Source: Bacillota bacterium
GTDB lineage: Bacteria > Bacillota > Clostridia > Oscillospirales > Oscillospiraceae
DNA length: 55,907 nt
Assembly (NCBI GenBank): GCA_029007925.1
Contig: JAQXIT010000109.1
Location: 1 to 55,907 of the forward strand
Reading direction: 5' to 3'
Under the pieces are notes generated by a model. The model was not told the DNA's origin. It saw nothing but the letters and a program-made list of their open reading frames with translations, and searched no databases. A program made the position numbers and the translations under genes. Of the stretch, positions 1 through 8,784 are shown piece by piece. How positions within the stretch are numbered: position 1 is the stretch's first letter; each line of letters starts with the position of its first letter.

Positions 1-432
1 CTCCAGATGGAAGATCCTGGCACTTTCTTCACTGAGTCCCATGCTGTCCCGGAGCATGCCGGTCAGCATCTGAGTCTCGGCGGATTCGGAAGCCTGTGTC
101 TCGCGGGTTCTGTCCCGCATAAACAGCAGCCGGAACAGCTCCGGCTCCTCCTTTGCAAAACCGATGTAGGCCATGCCGCTGGCCTTGTAGGGCGGATAAC
201 GGCCGGCAGCCATCTCCTGCCGGATCCGGGCTTGATAATATGCGTCCGCAGCGTGGATTACTTCCAGCTGCAGCTCCTCCATACTTTCAAACAGCCCGAA
301 CACCACCTTGGATGAGGAATTCAACTCCGCGCCCACGGCTCTGGCGGTAACGGCGCCGATACCCTCCCGCCGGGTCAGGTCCAGAGCGGCCAGAACGATC
401 TGCTCTCTGGTAAATCTGCATTTTGGCGGCAT
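1..432 (-). CDS. TetR/AcrR-family transcriptional regulator, truncated by window start
   Basis: Reverse-strand translation MPPKCRFTREQIVLAALDLTRREGIGAVTARAVGAELNSSSKVVFGLFESMEELQ... has a TetR-type N-terminal HTH; ATG at 430-432, continues off the left edge. Confidence 0.8.
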   Translation of the reverse strand, partial: MPPKCRFTREQIVLAALDLTRREGIGAVTARAVGAELNSSSKVVFGLFESMEELQLEVIHAADAYYQARIRQEMAAGRYPPYKASGMAYIGFAKEEPELFRLLFMRDRTRETQASESAETQMLTGMLRDSMGLSEESARIFHLE

Positions 433-449
433 ATGTGTTTCTCCTTTCC

Positions 450-508
450 GCAACATTTGTTGTGCATCATCTGTTGCCTATTGTAGCGACAGCATTTGCA
501 ATTGTCAA
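450..508 (-). promoter_or_regulatory. sigmaA-type promoter of the TetR gene with downstream inverted repeat
   Basis: Minus strand TTGACA (503-508), 17 nt, TACAAT (480-485); inverted repeat GCAACA-N16-TGTTGC at 450-477 downstream of the -10. Confidence 0.65.
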
Positions 509-559
509 CCCTCAGAAACAAAAAACGAAGCGGTACCTTCGTACCGCTCCGCATTCGTA

Positions 560-1501
560 TTAAAAGGCCGCGACTTCCGGATCCGCTTTCTCTGCCGGTT
601 CCACCCTTCGGGCGGTGAGCACCGGCCCCAGCTCCCCCTGATACAGGGGATGCTTCTCGGCGGACACGGTGGCCTCCACCGTGACCCAGGATCTGGGCTC
701 CAGCTTGCCGGCACCCTCGTAGCGGCAGGGAACGCCGCAAAACTGGATGTCCTCCACGCAGCAGGTCATGACAAACCGGCCGGGGGCGAACATTCCGTTC
801 CGATCCCTGCGCAGCATGGCCACCTGCCCCTTGAACCGCACGGTCTTGTCCTGATACTTCCGGGGCTCCTCCGTCACATCCCGATACCACAATGCGTAGT
901 CCTCGTCCCGGATCTCCACAACGGGAGCGTTGATATCGAAGGGCAGCGGATCCTCCACATCGTCAAAGGCGGTGGTGCCGTCGGTGTAGTCGTATAGAAT
1001 GTCGATGCGCCGGTTGGCGGCTCTGGCAATCTTGTGGAAGGGCATGGTGTCCTCCCCCTTGGTGAGGCGGTTAAAAACCACCATCTGCGCGCCGGTCAGC
1101 TTGTCTATCACCAGATTACGCATATTGGCATTGTAGGCCATAAAGGTGGTGGAGTCCGCGAACATGACCTCCTGGGCAATGACCCACTCCTGGGGGAAAC
1201 GGGTGTAGAGATCTCCCACAAGCTGCATTCCGTTCAGTTCCGCCACAACCCGCTGCGCCCGGCATTTCTTTGCCAGATTCTGCAGTTCCTTGGTGGTAAC
1301 GGTTTGCTGATCCAGCACCGCAAGCTGGACGTTCTGATGGGGATAGGCGGAAAAATCGTATTCTTCCTCCCCTTCCTCAAACACCAGCAGCAGCGTCCGC
1401 TCACCGGCGTTGAAGCGGGGATCCTCCAGGGTCTCCTGAATAAACTTTGTCTTGCCGGAATCCAGAAATCCGGTAAAAGCATACACCGGGATCTGCTGCA
1501 T
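560..1501 (-). CDS. COG0523/CobW-like P-loop GTPase with C-terminal YcgQ/DUF1980-like domain
   Basis: P-loop GFLDSGKTKF at N-terminus, no CxCC motif; C-terminal KYQDKTVRFKGQVAMLRRDRNGMFAPGRFVMTCCVEDIQFCGVPCRYEG...SWVTVEATVSAEK resembles the YcgQ C-terminus. Confidence 0.75.
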   Translation of the reverse strand: MQQIPVYAFTGFLDSGKTKFIQETLEDPRFNAGERTLLLVFEEGEEEYDFSAYPHQNVQLAVLDQQTVTTKELQNLAKKCRAQRVVAELNGMQLVGDLYTRFPQEWVIAQEVMFADSTTFMAYNANMRNLVIDKLTGAQMVVFNRLTKGEDTMPFHKIARAANRRIDILYDYTDGTTAFDDVEDPLPFDINAPVVEIRDEDYALWYRDVTEEPRKYQDKTVRFKGQVAMLRRDRNGMFAPGRFVMTCCVEDIQFCGVPCRYEGAGKLEPRSWVTVEATVSAEKHPLYQGELGPVLTARRVEPAEKADPEVAAF

Positions 1502-1503
1502 AA

Positions 1504-2709
1504 TTACACCCCAAACAGTGCGGCAACCGCCTTCTCATCCAGCTTGGAGCCGATGACGCAGAGCTTGCCGATAACCGCGGCGGAGCCGGTGCGAATGTCG
1601 TGCTCCTCGGGAACATAGTCGAAGTGGATCCAGCTTCCGTCGGCGCCAGGAAGGATGCCCTTGGCGCGCAGGATGGCGCCGTACTTTCCGGAATCCAGTT
1701 CCCGGAGGGCGTGGTTGATCTCATCCCGGGTGAACTTCCGGGTAGTCTCCGTACCCCAGGAGGTGAACACCTCGTCGGCATGATGGTGATGATGGTCATG
1801 GTGGTGACCGTGGCAGCAGTGATGGTCCTCCTCGTCCTCATCGTCGTCATGATGGTGGTGGCCGTGGCAGCAGTGATGGTCCTCCTCGTCCTCATCGTCG
1901 TCATGATGGTGATGACCGTGGCAGCAGTGATGGTCCTCCTCGTCCTCATCGTCGTCATGATGGTGATGGCCGTGGCAGCAGTGATGCTCCTCCTCGTCCT
2001 CATCGTCGTCATGATGGTGATGACCGTGGCAGCAGTGGTGCTCGTCCTCGTCCTCATCGTCATCCTCATGGGCATTCTCCAGCCTTGCCAGCTCGGCGGC
2101 CAGGGAAGCCTTGCCTTCCATGGCTTCCAGAAGCTGCGCGCCGGTAAGCTGCGGCCAGGGTGTGGTGACCAGCGCTGCCTGGGAATTATGCTCCCGGATC
2201 AGCGCAACGGCGGCATCCAGCTTGTCCTGCGGAATGGAATCGGTGCGGGAGAGGATGATGGTTGAGGCCGTCTCGATCTGATTGTTGTAGAACTCACCAA
2301 AGTTCTTCATATAGACCTTGACCTTGCCGGCGTCGGCCACCGCCACGGTGTGCCCCAGCGTCACATCCTCACCGGTGACCTTCTCCACGGCGGCGATGAC
2401 ATCGGACAGCTTGCCCACACCGGAGGGCTCGATCAGAATCCGCTCGGGCGCATACTCCGCGATGACCCGGGTCAGTGCTTTGCCAAAATCTCCCACCAGA
2501 CTGCAGCAGATGCAGCCGGAGTTCATCTCGGTGATGTTGATGCCGGCATCCTGCAGGAAACCGCCGTCGATACCGATCTCACCGAACTCATTTTCGATGA
2601 GCACCAGTTTTTCGCCCGTGTAGGCTTCCTGAATCATCTTCTTGATAAGCGTGGTCTTGCCGGCGCCCAGAAAGCCGGAATAAATGTCGATTTTTGTCAT
2701 GGTATACAC
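1504..2709 (-). CDS. COG0523/CobW-family metallochaperone GTPase with His/Asp/Glu-rich repeat insertion
   Basis: GFLGAGKTTLIKK P-loop, GCICCS motif, long HHCCHGHHHHDDDEDEE repeats. Confidence 0.93.
   Translation of the reverse strand: MYTMTKIDIYSGFLGAGKTTLIKKMIQEAYTGEKLVLIENEFGEIGIDGGFLQDAGINITEMNSGCICCSLVGDFGKALTRVIAEYAPERILIEPSGVGKLSDVIAAVEKVTGEDVTLGHTVAVADAGKVKVYMKNFGEFYNNQIETASTIILSRTDSIPQDKLDAAVALIREHNSQAALVTTPWPQLTGAQLLEAMEGKASLAAELARLENAHEDDDEDEDEHHCCHGHHHHDDDEDEEEHHCCHGHHHHDDDEDEEDHHCCHGHHHHDDDEDEEDHHCCHGHHHHDDDEDEEDHHCCHGHHHDHHHHHADEVFTSWGTETTRKFTRDEINHALRELDSGKYGAILRAKGILPGADGSWIHFDYVPEEHDIRTGSAAVIGKLCVIGSKLDEKAVAALFGV
1780..2078. repeat. In-frame 54-bp tandem repeat (about 5 units) encoding an 18-aa His/Cys/acidic unit
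   Basis: CCGTGGCAGCAG recurs at 1808, 1862, 1916, 1970 and 2024, exactly 54 bp apart. Confidence 0.95.
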
Positions 2710-2731
2710 CTTCTGTATGATTTTTATCTAA

Positions 2732-2763
2732 GGTATTATACCACCATTTTCCCACAATGACAA
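2732..2763 (-). promoter_or_regulatory. Promoter of the COG0523 pair with -10 inside a palindrome
   Basis: Minus strand TTGTCA (2758-2763), 17 nt, TATAAT (2735-2740) within the inverted repeat GGTATAATACC (2732-2742). Confidence 0.6.
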
Positions 2764-2876
2764 GTCAAATTTCCTTTGCCATTCCACGAAAATCAGACAC
2801 GTTCCCCTTGATTCCGTTGGTTGTTTGGGTTACTCTATACATTGGCAGACATTCCCCGGCTGCGACAAGTCTGCCC

Positions 2877-2910
2877 AACCGCCGTCCCGATCTCCCACGG
2901 GACGGCGGTT
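2877..2910. other. Strong GC-rich hairpin downstream of the LysM gene
   Basis: AACCGCCGTCCC...GGGACGGCGGTT; no U-tract on either strand, so not called a terminator. Confidence 0.5.
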
Positions 2911-2915
2911 ATCTG

Positions 2916-4412
2916 TTACAGCACCGGAATCAGCAGAAGTCTCCCCCGCTCCGGCTCCTCCTCCAGGCCGTTGGCTGCCCGGATGGCATCCACTGTGGAG
3001 CCGCACTCTCTGGCGATGTCCCAGAGTCTGCAGTCTCCTGCCCGGCGCAATATCAGCGACGGTCTCGCCGGATCCGGCTCTTTCACCTCCCCAAGCTCCA
3101 GACAGGTCACCATGGGCAGCCCCTGCTCCGAGAAAACCGTCGATTCCAGCAGGCATTCCGCCGTCAGTTCCACCCCCTGAGGGGTCACGGACGCCTGTGG
3201 CTGCCCCGTCGGACGGACATAGGCATCCACCCGGTTCCCGGGATCCGAAGCAAAGGCGCAGCTTTTCTCGCAGCGCGCCGAAAGCCCCTGTATCGTTCCG
3301 GCATCGTCCCGGTAGAGAATCTGGAAATGCCCCGCCAAGGTCACCTCCGCCGTGTCTCCCTCCTGCCGCCGTACCGGCTGATCGGGATAGAAGCACACAT
3401 CCATGATTTTGCCGCCCTGCAGGTCCAAGGTTTGGGAAATGCGCAGCGGATCCTGCCTCTGATCCAGCCTCGCCGGCAGTTTCAGCTCCTGAGTTTCCGG
3501 TTTCACACTGCGCTGTGGACTGTAGGCATCCTCTACAATCTCCACCGCAGCCCGGTCATAGATCACATACTGAGCCGCCACGCCGCATTTGAGCTGCAGG
3601 TGCTGTTCCTCCCGGATCAGTTCCAACCCGGTCAGCATGGGGATGACCCAGGCGGTGGCGTTTGGCCCGTAGTCCCGATCCAGATCGGTATACTGAGAGA
3701 ATGGCACTTCGGTGTCCCAGCCGTGGATGGAGCCGTCGGCGGCGGCGTAAAGGATATGCACCGCGCACTGTCCCCGAAACACCAACCGCCCGGCCATTAC
3801 CTTCTGATCCGCGATCTGAGGCGTGACCTCATACCGCAGGATCTTCTCCATGTTTGGATAAGTACCGGGCAGTGTCAGCTCCTCGTCCACCTGAAACAGC
3901 TTCTCCCCGGCTTCCCGCGGAAGCTCCATGGGATAGCTGGACGAAAGGAGCTGCACATCCTCCGGCGGATTCTGAGCGGAATAGATCTCCGGCTCCACCG
4001 GTTCCAGCGCTTCTCCCAGCAGGCTGACGCAGGCTCGCACCATCAGCTTCCGGGCGGAGGTTCCCCGGGCATCCAGTGCTTTCAGCATCGGTGTGACGCA
4101 GATGAATCCGTCCCGCTGTGTTTCCGGAAAGTCCCATTTCAGTTGGAACGGAATCCAGGTTTCCACGCTCCGGGGCTCCGAACCATCCTCCGGCGCGTAG
4201 AGCGCCCAGGCCATCACCCCGCCGGAAACCGTCATGCCGCCGGTACGCCACTCCTTGCTTCGGATCAGCGTCTGTCCCCAGCAGCCCAGAACCCGGCCGA
4301 TGTCGGGTATTCCCTCCGGCAGGCGCACCTCCTGGGTCTGCTCCTGATTCTGCACCTGACAGGCCGCTTTGCGCAGGCACTGACAGGTGGTATTGCTGAA
4401 TTTGAATTCCAT
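2916..4412 (-). CDS. DUF3794-type / LysM-domain protein
   Basis: MEFKFSNTTCQCLRKAACQVQNQEQTQEVRLPEGIPDIGRVLGCWGQ...; C-terminal LysM-like RRAGDCRLWDIARECGSTVDAIRAANGLEEEPERGRLLLIPVL; RBS AAGGAG before ATG at 4412. Confidence 0.82.
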   Translation of the reverse strand: MEFKFSNTTCQCLRKAACQVQNQEQTQEVRLPEGIPDIGRVLGCWGQTLIRSKEWRTGGMTVSGGVMAWALYAPEDGSEPRSVETWIPFQLKWDFPETQRDGFICVTPMLKALDARGTSARKLMVRACVSLLGEALEPVEPEIYSAQNPPEDVQLLSSSYPMELPREAGEKLFQVDEELTLPGTYPNMEKILRYEVTPQIADQKVMAGRLVFRGQCAVHILYAAADGSIHGWDTEVPFSQYTDLDRDYGPNATAWVIPMLTGLELIREEQHLQLKCGVAAQYVIYDRAAVEIVEDAYSPQRSVKPETQELKLPARLDQRQDPLRISQTLDLQGGKIMDVCFYPDQPVRRQEGDTAEVTLAGHFQILYRDDAGTIQGLSARCEKSCAFASDPGNRVDAYVRPTGQPQASVTPQGVELTAECLLESTVFSEQGLPMVTCLELGEVKEPDPARPSLILRRAGDCRLWDIARECGSTVDAIRAANGLEEEPERGRLLLIPVL

Positions 4413-4476
4413 ACGGATCACTCCTTCTTCCGCTATGCTGGTTTATTCTATTCGGCCGGGGACAAGTTTATGACAA

Positions 4477-4626
4477 CTATTTCTTGCCGGCGCACCAGAT
4501 ACCCAGCGCCATGATCCCGATGCCGATCAGGAAGCTGAAGAAACCCGATTCCAGCCACGTTCCAATCAGAAGCCCCAGGCCGAAGGTGATCAGAGCGCAG
4601 CCGCAAAGCTGATTCTTTCGGCACAT
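4477..4626 (-). CDS. Small (49 aa) membrane protein
   Basis: MCRKNQLCGCALITFGLGLLIGTWLESGFFSFLIGIGIMALGIWCAGKK, two hydrophobic segments; below the ORF-track cutoff. Confidence 0.6.
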   Translation of the reverse strand: MCRKNQLCGCALITFGLGLLIGTWLESGFFSFLIGIGIMALGIWCAGKK

Positions 4627-4664
4627 AAAAAAACACCCCCCGCACAAGTGTATGCGGAGGGCGT
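4627..4664 (-). terminator. Intrinsic terminator after the PBP gene, abutting the ATG of the 49-aa ORF
   Basis: Minus strand ACGCCCTCCGCA-loop-TGCGGGGGGTGT followed by T7, then ATG. Confidence 0.7.
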
Positions 4665-4685
4665 TTGAAATTGAACCGGAGCGGC

Positions 4686-6065
4686 TTATTCGGCGTCCAT
4701 GGCCTCCTTGCAGGCGGCAAGGACTTCCGACAGCACCGGAATGCAGGTCTTGCGGCCGGATTCTCCGTTTTCGATGGCAACGATGAACGCCAGCGGATAT
4801 TGTTCATCCGCCACGAACCCGGCGAACATGGCGTTGGGATTTTTCCCGCCGCCAACCTCAGCCGTGCCGGACTTGGCGCAGACCGTGAGACCGGGGAAAT
4901 TCTCGTCACCGTAATAGGATTCCACATTGTCCCGCATCATATCCCGCAAGGTGGCTGCGGTTTCGCTGGACATCAGCCGCCCTGTGGATACGCTTTGGGC
5001 GGTGTGAGTTTCCCAGCTTCCGCCGGAAATATGGGAGACGACATAGGGCTCCACGCCGGTACCGCCGTTGGCAATGGTACCCACGAAGGTCAGGAACCGG
5101 CAGGGATTGATCAGATCCTTGTGCTGGCCGATGGCGCTCCAGGCCACCATCACGTCCGCCTCCCCTGCTGCCTGAATGTTACCGGAAGCAGTGGTAATGC
5201 CGTCGAAGCTGAGACTTTCGGTGACGCCAAACTGCTGGGCGTACCGCTGCAGCACTTCGCCGCCAAGCTGCCCAGCAATCTGGGCAAATGCGCAGTTGCA
5301 GGAGTGCAGGAAGGCATCCCGGAAGGAGATCTCCCCATGGACGCCAAGGCAGGTCACCTTGTCGCCGGCGGCTTCGTCGTAGATCATTTCTCCCTCACAG
5401 ACAAAGGTCTGCTCCAGAATGTCGGGAATGGTCTCCAGCGCCGCAGCGGCGGTAACGATCTTGAAAATGGATCCCGGCGTATAAGCGGATTTCAGGAAAC
5501 GGTTCACATAGGCGCCGTCCCAGGCACCGGTCGTGTCGCCTGCAATATCCGGCAGGTTATCCGGGTCAAAAGTCGGTGTGGATATGGCGCAGAGGATCTC
5601 GCCGGTGCGGTAGTTGTACACGGCTACGGTACCCTTGTAATCGCCCATGGCCTTCAGTGCCGCCATCTGAACCCTGGCGGATAGGGTCAGCGTAATCTGA
5701 CCGCCGGTTTCGCCGTAGTCATACACGCCGCCGATGACATCGAAACCGGCCATCTGATCGGCATAGTGGGACAGGATGGGGGCACTGATGTTCCCCTGAC
5801 GGTCGCCCAGCCAGTGGATGATGGACTTGCGCAGCACCTCATTTTCGCAGTACACACGGCCGTCGGTGGTATCCAGCAGAAGGATGCCGTTCCGATCCGT
5901 AATCAGACCGGAACCGCTGCCGTCGTTGTACACATGGGGAGAGCCGGGCGACATGACCCATCCCTCCGAACAGACGAAGTATTCGCCCACGAAGAAAAGG
6001 GTGCCTCCCGCCAGGATCAGAATCAGAATCAGCAGGCTGGCCGCCCGCCCAACCACTCTATTCAT
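4686..6065 (-). CDS. Class B penicillin-binding protein / FtsI-PBP2-like transpeptidase
   Basis: ...NRFLKSAYTPGSIFKIVTAAAALE (SxxK), KSGTAEVGGG (KSG) motifs, N-terminal TM; ATGA overlap with upstream FtsW-like gene. Confidence 0.92.
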   Translation of the reverse strand: MNRVVGRAASLLILILILAGGTLFFVGEYFVCSEGWVMSPGSPHVYNDGSGSGLITDRNGILLLDTTDGRVYCENEVLRKSIIHWLGDRQGNISAPILSHYADQMAGFDVIGGVYDYGETGGQITLTLSARVQMAALKAMGDYKGTVAVYNYRTGEILCAISTPTFDPDNLPDIAGDTTGAWDGAYVNRFLKSAYTPGSIFKIVTAAAALETIPDILEQTFVCEGEMIYDEAAGDKVTCLGVHGEISFRDAFLHSCNCAFAQIAGQLGGEVLQRYAQQFGVTESLSFDGITTASGNIQAAGEADVMVAWSAIGQHKDLINPCRFLTFVGTIANGGTGVEPYVVSHISGGSWETHTAQSVSTGRLMSSETAATLRDMMRDNVESYYGDENFPGLTVCAKSGTAEVGGGKNPNAMFAGFVADEQYPLAFIVAIENGESGRKTCIPVLSEVLAACKEAMDAE

Positions 6066-7779
6066 CGTCGGGCCTCCCTTCCTTGGACTGCCGGACGGCA
6101 AAACTGGCATTCTGCCGGGTGTCCGCCGCCTTCACAAAGGCCAGCAGTCCCCAGACACCAATCATGCTGGAGCCGCCGTTGGAAACGAATGGGAAGGTCA
6201 CGCCGGTCAGGGGCAGCACATCCACGGTTCCCAGAGCATTGAAGATCGCCTGTACCAGCAGAATTCCCGCGGCGGTGCATCCGCCGATGGCGAAAAAGCT
6301 GCTGCGCTGCACCGCGGCGGAGCGCAGTGCGAAAATGCCCAACGCAAGGATGCAGACAATCAGCATCAGGCAGATCAGCAGCCCCCACTCCTCCGCCAGT
6401 GTGGCAAACACCACGTCGGAATCCGCGGCAAAGACGTTTTTCATCCAGCCCTTTCCGGCGCCCATGCCAAACAGGCCGCCGGAGGCGATGCACATCAGCG
6501 CCCGGGTCTGCTGATAGCCGGTGGTCAGCGGATTCTCCCAGATATGCCGCCACGAGGTAAAGCGCCGTAGGGCATGGGGTGCGATCTTCAGGGCAATGAC
6601 GCTGGCAAAACCCAGCGAAGTACAGGCCAGGGCGATGGTTCCCACACTGCCGGAGCGCATATAGGCAATCAGCAGAAAGGCTACAAAGAAAATCAGCGCC
6701 GTACCGAAATCATTCATCACCGCAAGGCAGGCGCAGATGGCCAGTGTATACGCGATGAACAAAATCAGATTTCGCTTATTGACCAGCCGTTCCATGGTGG
6801 ACGCGCCCACAAATACGAAGCAGACCTTGCTCAGCTCCGAAGGCTGGAAGGACATTCCTCCGATGATAAGCCAGTTTTTGGCGCCATGGTATTCCTTGCC
6901 GAACAGCAGCGTGAGGATCAGAAAGCCGATGCCCGCCGCTGCGGCGATATAGCGCACTTTTTTCGCCCGTTCCAGATCCCTCAGAGACCAACCAACCGCC
7001 AGAAACAGCGCCAGACCCATGACGATGGCGATGAGCTGCTTCACCGCTTCTCCGGGCTTCACCGCCGAAATGGCTGCCATACCCATGGTACACAGGAAAA
7101 ACGCGATGGCTTCCACCTCAAAGGACGGTTTTCGGATAAACAGATAGAAAATCAGCAGTGCCCACTGGCAAAGCGCAATGCCGCCGAAGCCCGTCAGCAC
7201 AGCGGTGCCGGATTCCGCCGGCGTGGTGAACAGATAGGCGATACAACACAGGCATTGAAACAGCGTCAGCAGCAGGACATTGGCGATACTGTTCAGCGGG
7301 CTGGTTGCCTTGGTGCGAAGCTGCGCCAGCTTGATCTCCTGCCGCCGGGAAATGGGCAGCAGGGTCATTTCCACACCGCCGATATCGATCACATCCTCCG
7401 GCTCCAGCGCGCAGATGGTCACCTTCTCCCCGTTGACCAGCACACCGCCCTTGGAGCCGGCATCGGAAATTGTCCAGCTTCCGTCGTCGTAGCGGGTCAG
7501 GACCGCGTGGTTCCGGGAGACGGTGGGAACATCGATGACCACATCGCTTCGCTTGCTCCGTCCGATAACGCTTTCCCAGTGAGAAATGGGCAGCCTCCGC
7601 CCGTCGGTCAGAACCAACCACGCCCAGATCTCCGGCTCCCTACGGAAAGTCAGCAGGGGCAGAATACAGCGAAACAGCAGCAGCCCCGCCAGAACGGGAG
7701 CGCCAAAGCGCAGGATCTGCCGGAACACGTTCACATAGGCGGGATCCGCCTGAGCGAACATGGCGATCAGCTTCTCCAT
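6058..7779 (-). CDS. SEDS (FtsW/RodA/SpoVE) family protein with N-terminal FHA domain
   Basis: FHA core IGRSKRSDVVIDVPTVSRNHAVLTRYDDGSWTISDAGSKGGVLVNGEKV, then SEDS segments GGMSFQPSELSKV, NDFGTALIFF. Confidence 0.92.
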   Translation of the reverse strand: MEKLIAMFAQADPAYVNVFRQILRFGAPVLAGLLLFRCILPLLTFRREPEIWAWLVLTDGRRLPISHWESVIGRSKRSDVVIDVPTVSRNHAVLTRYDDGSWTISDAGSKGGVLVNGEKVTICALEPEDVIDIGGVEMTLLPISRRQEIKLAQLRTKATSPLNSIANVLLLTLFQCLCCIAYLFTTPAESGTAVLTGFGGIALCQWALLIFYLFIRKPSFEVEAIAFFLCTMGMAAISAVKPGEAVKQLIAIVMGLALFLAVGWSLRDLERAKKVRYIAAAAGIGFLILTLLFGKEYHGAKNWLIIGGMSFQPSELSKVCFVFVGASTMERLVNKRNLILFIAYTLAICACLAVMNDFGTALIFFVAFLLIAYMRSGSVGTIALACTSLGFASVIALKIAPHALRRFTSWRHIWENPLTTGYQQTRALMCIASGGLFGMGAGKGWMKNVFAADSDVVFATLAEEWGLLICLMLIVCILALGIFALRSAAVQRSSFFAIGGCTAAGILLVQAIFNALGTVDVLPLTGVTFPFVSNGGSSMIGVWGLLAFVKAADTRQNASFAVRQSKEGRPDDE

Positions 7780-7799
7780 GGGGTTCCTCCTTCGTACAA

Positions 7800-8627
7800 T
7801 TATACTTCCATACCCCGCAGCAATTCGATCTCCCGGCGGTATCCGGGCAGTTCGTTGGGGGTCTCCAGAATCATGGGCAGTCCGGCCAGCGCCGGGTGGC
7901 GGAGGATATTCCGGAAGGTATCCTCCCCCAGATAGCCGCTGCCGATGCAGGCATGACGATCTTTTCGGCTGCCCATCGGGTTCCTGGAGTCATTCAGATG
8001 CAGGGCGCGGAGCCTTTCCAGACCGATCACCCGGTCAAATTCCGACAGTACGCCCTCCAGATCATGCACAATATCATAGCCGCCGTCCCAGACATGGCAG
8101 GTGTCCAGGCAGACGCCCAGATGGTCGCTGCCCACCGCGTCCAGAATGTCACGCAGCTCCTCAAAGCGTCCGCCGACCTCGCTGCCCTTCCCTGCCATAG
8201 TTTCCAGCAGCACCGTCACGGGGTATTCCGGTGCCAATGCTCTTTTGAGCGCATCGGCAATCTGGGCGATGCCGGTATCCGTTCCCTGACCCACATGGGA
8301 GCCGGGATGAAAATTGTAGAAATTCCCCGGCAGCGCCGCCATCCGGCGCAGATCATCCCGCAGGATCTCCGCCGCGAAAGCCCGGGCTTCCGGGTCGGCG
8401 GTGCAAAGATTCATGGTGTAGCTGCCGTGCGCCACCAGAGCGCCGAAGCCGTTCTCCCGAAGGGCCTCCATGGCGGCTGCGCAGTCCGCCGGATCCTCGG
8501 CTTTTGCCTTGGAGCCTCGGGGATTTCGGGTGAAGAAGGCAAAGGTGTTGGCGCCGATGGACTGAGCGGTTTTCACCATGCTGACATTGCCGCCGGCAGC
8601 GGACAGATGACATCCGATATATCGCAA
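7800..8627 (-). CDS. nfo: Deoxyribonuclease IV (AP endonuclease)
   Basis: GCHLSAAGG, NFHPGSH, LLETMAGKGSEVG, GVCLDTCHVWDGGYD motifs. Confidence 0.95.
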   Translation of the reverse strand: MRYIGCHLSAAGGNVSMVKTAQSIGANTFAFFTRNPRGSKAKAEDPADCAAAMEALRENGFGALVAHGSYTMNLCTADPEARAFAAEILRDDLRRMAALPGNFYNFHPGSHVGQGTDTGIAQIADALKRALAPEYPVTVLLETMAGKGSEVGGRFEELRDILDAVGSDHLGVCLDTCHVWDGGYDIVHDLEGVLSEFDRVIGLERLRALHLNDSRNPMGSRKDRHACIGSGYLGEDTFRNILRHPALAGLPMILETPNELPGYRREIELLRGMEV

Positions 8628-8755
8628 GACGGATCCCTCCTTTCCCTTAGGATATCATATTAGCAGGAAAAATGCAAATTGTGTTTCCAAATCGTGACGA
8701 ATGTGTTATCATAGTCCCGGGATCCGCCGATCTGATCCGTTTTCAGACAGAAAAA

Positions 8756-8779
8756 TCCCACGGAGGCGCCTCCGTGGGA
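8756..8779 (-). terminator. Intrinsic terminator for the lipoprotein gene
   Basis: TCCCACGGAGGCGCCTCCGTGGGA followed on minus strand by TTTTT. Confidence 0.75.
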
Positions 8780-8784
8780 GTGTG

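Noticed and set aside
1600-2265. Plus-strand VMVLLVLIVVMMV hydrophobic ORF
   Set aside because: It is the antisense reading of the His/Asp repeat tract; apparent transmembrane repeats are an artefact.
2877-2910. Terminator after the LysM gene
   Set aside because: Strong stem but no U-tract on either strand; kept only as a hairpin.
2757-4514. Long plus-strand ORF (585 aa)
   Set aside because: Antisense to the DUF3794/LysM gene, low-complexity, no recognisable domain; shadow ORF in GC-rich DNA. Same judgement for other long antisense ORFs (e.g. 13833-15092 -, 15963-17915 +, 33161-35236 +, 41894-43663 +).
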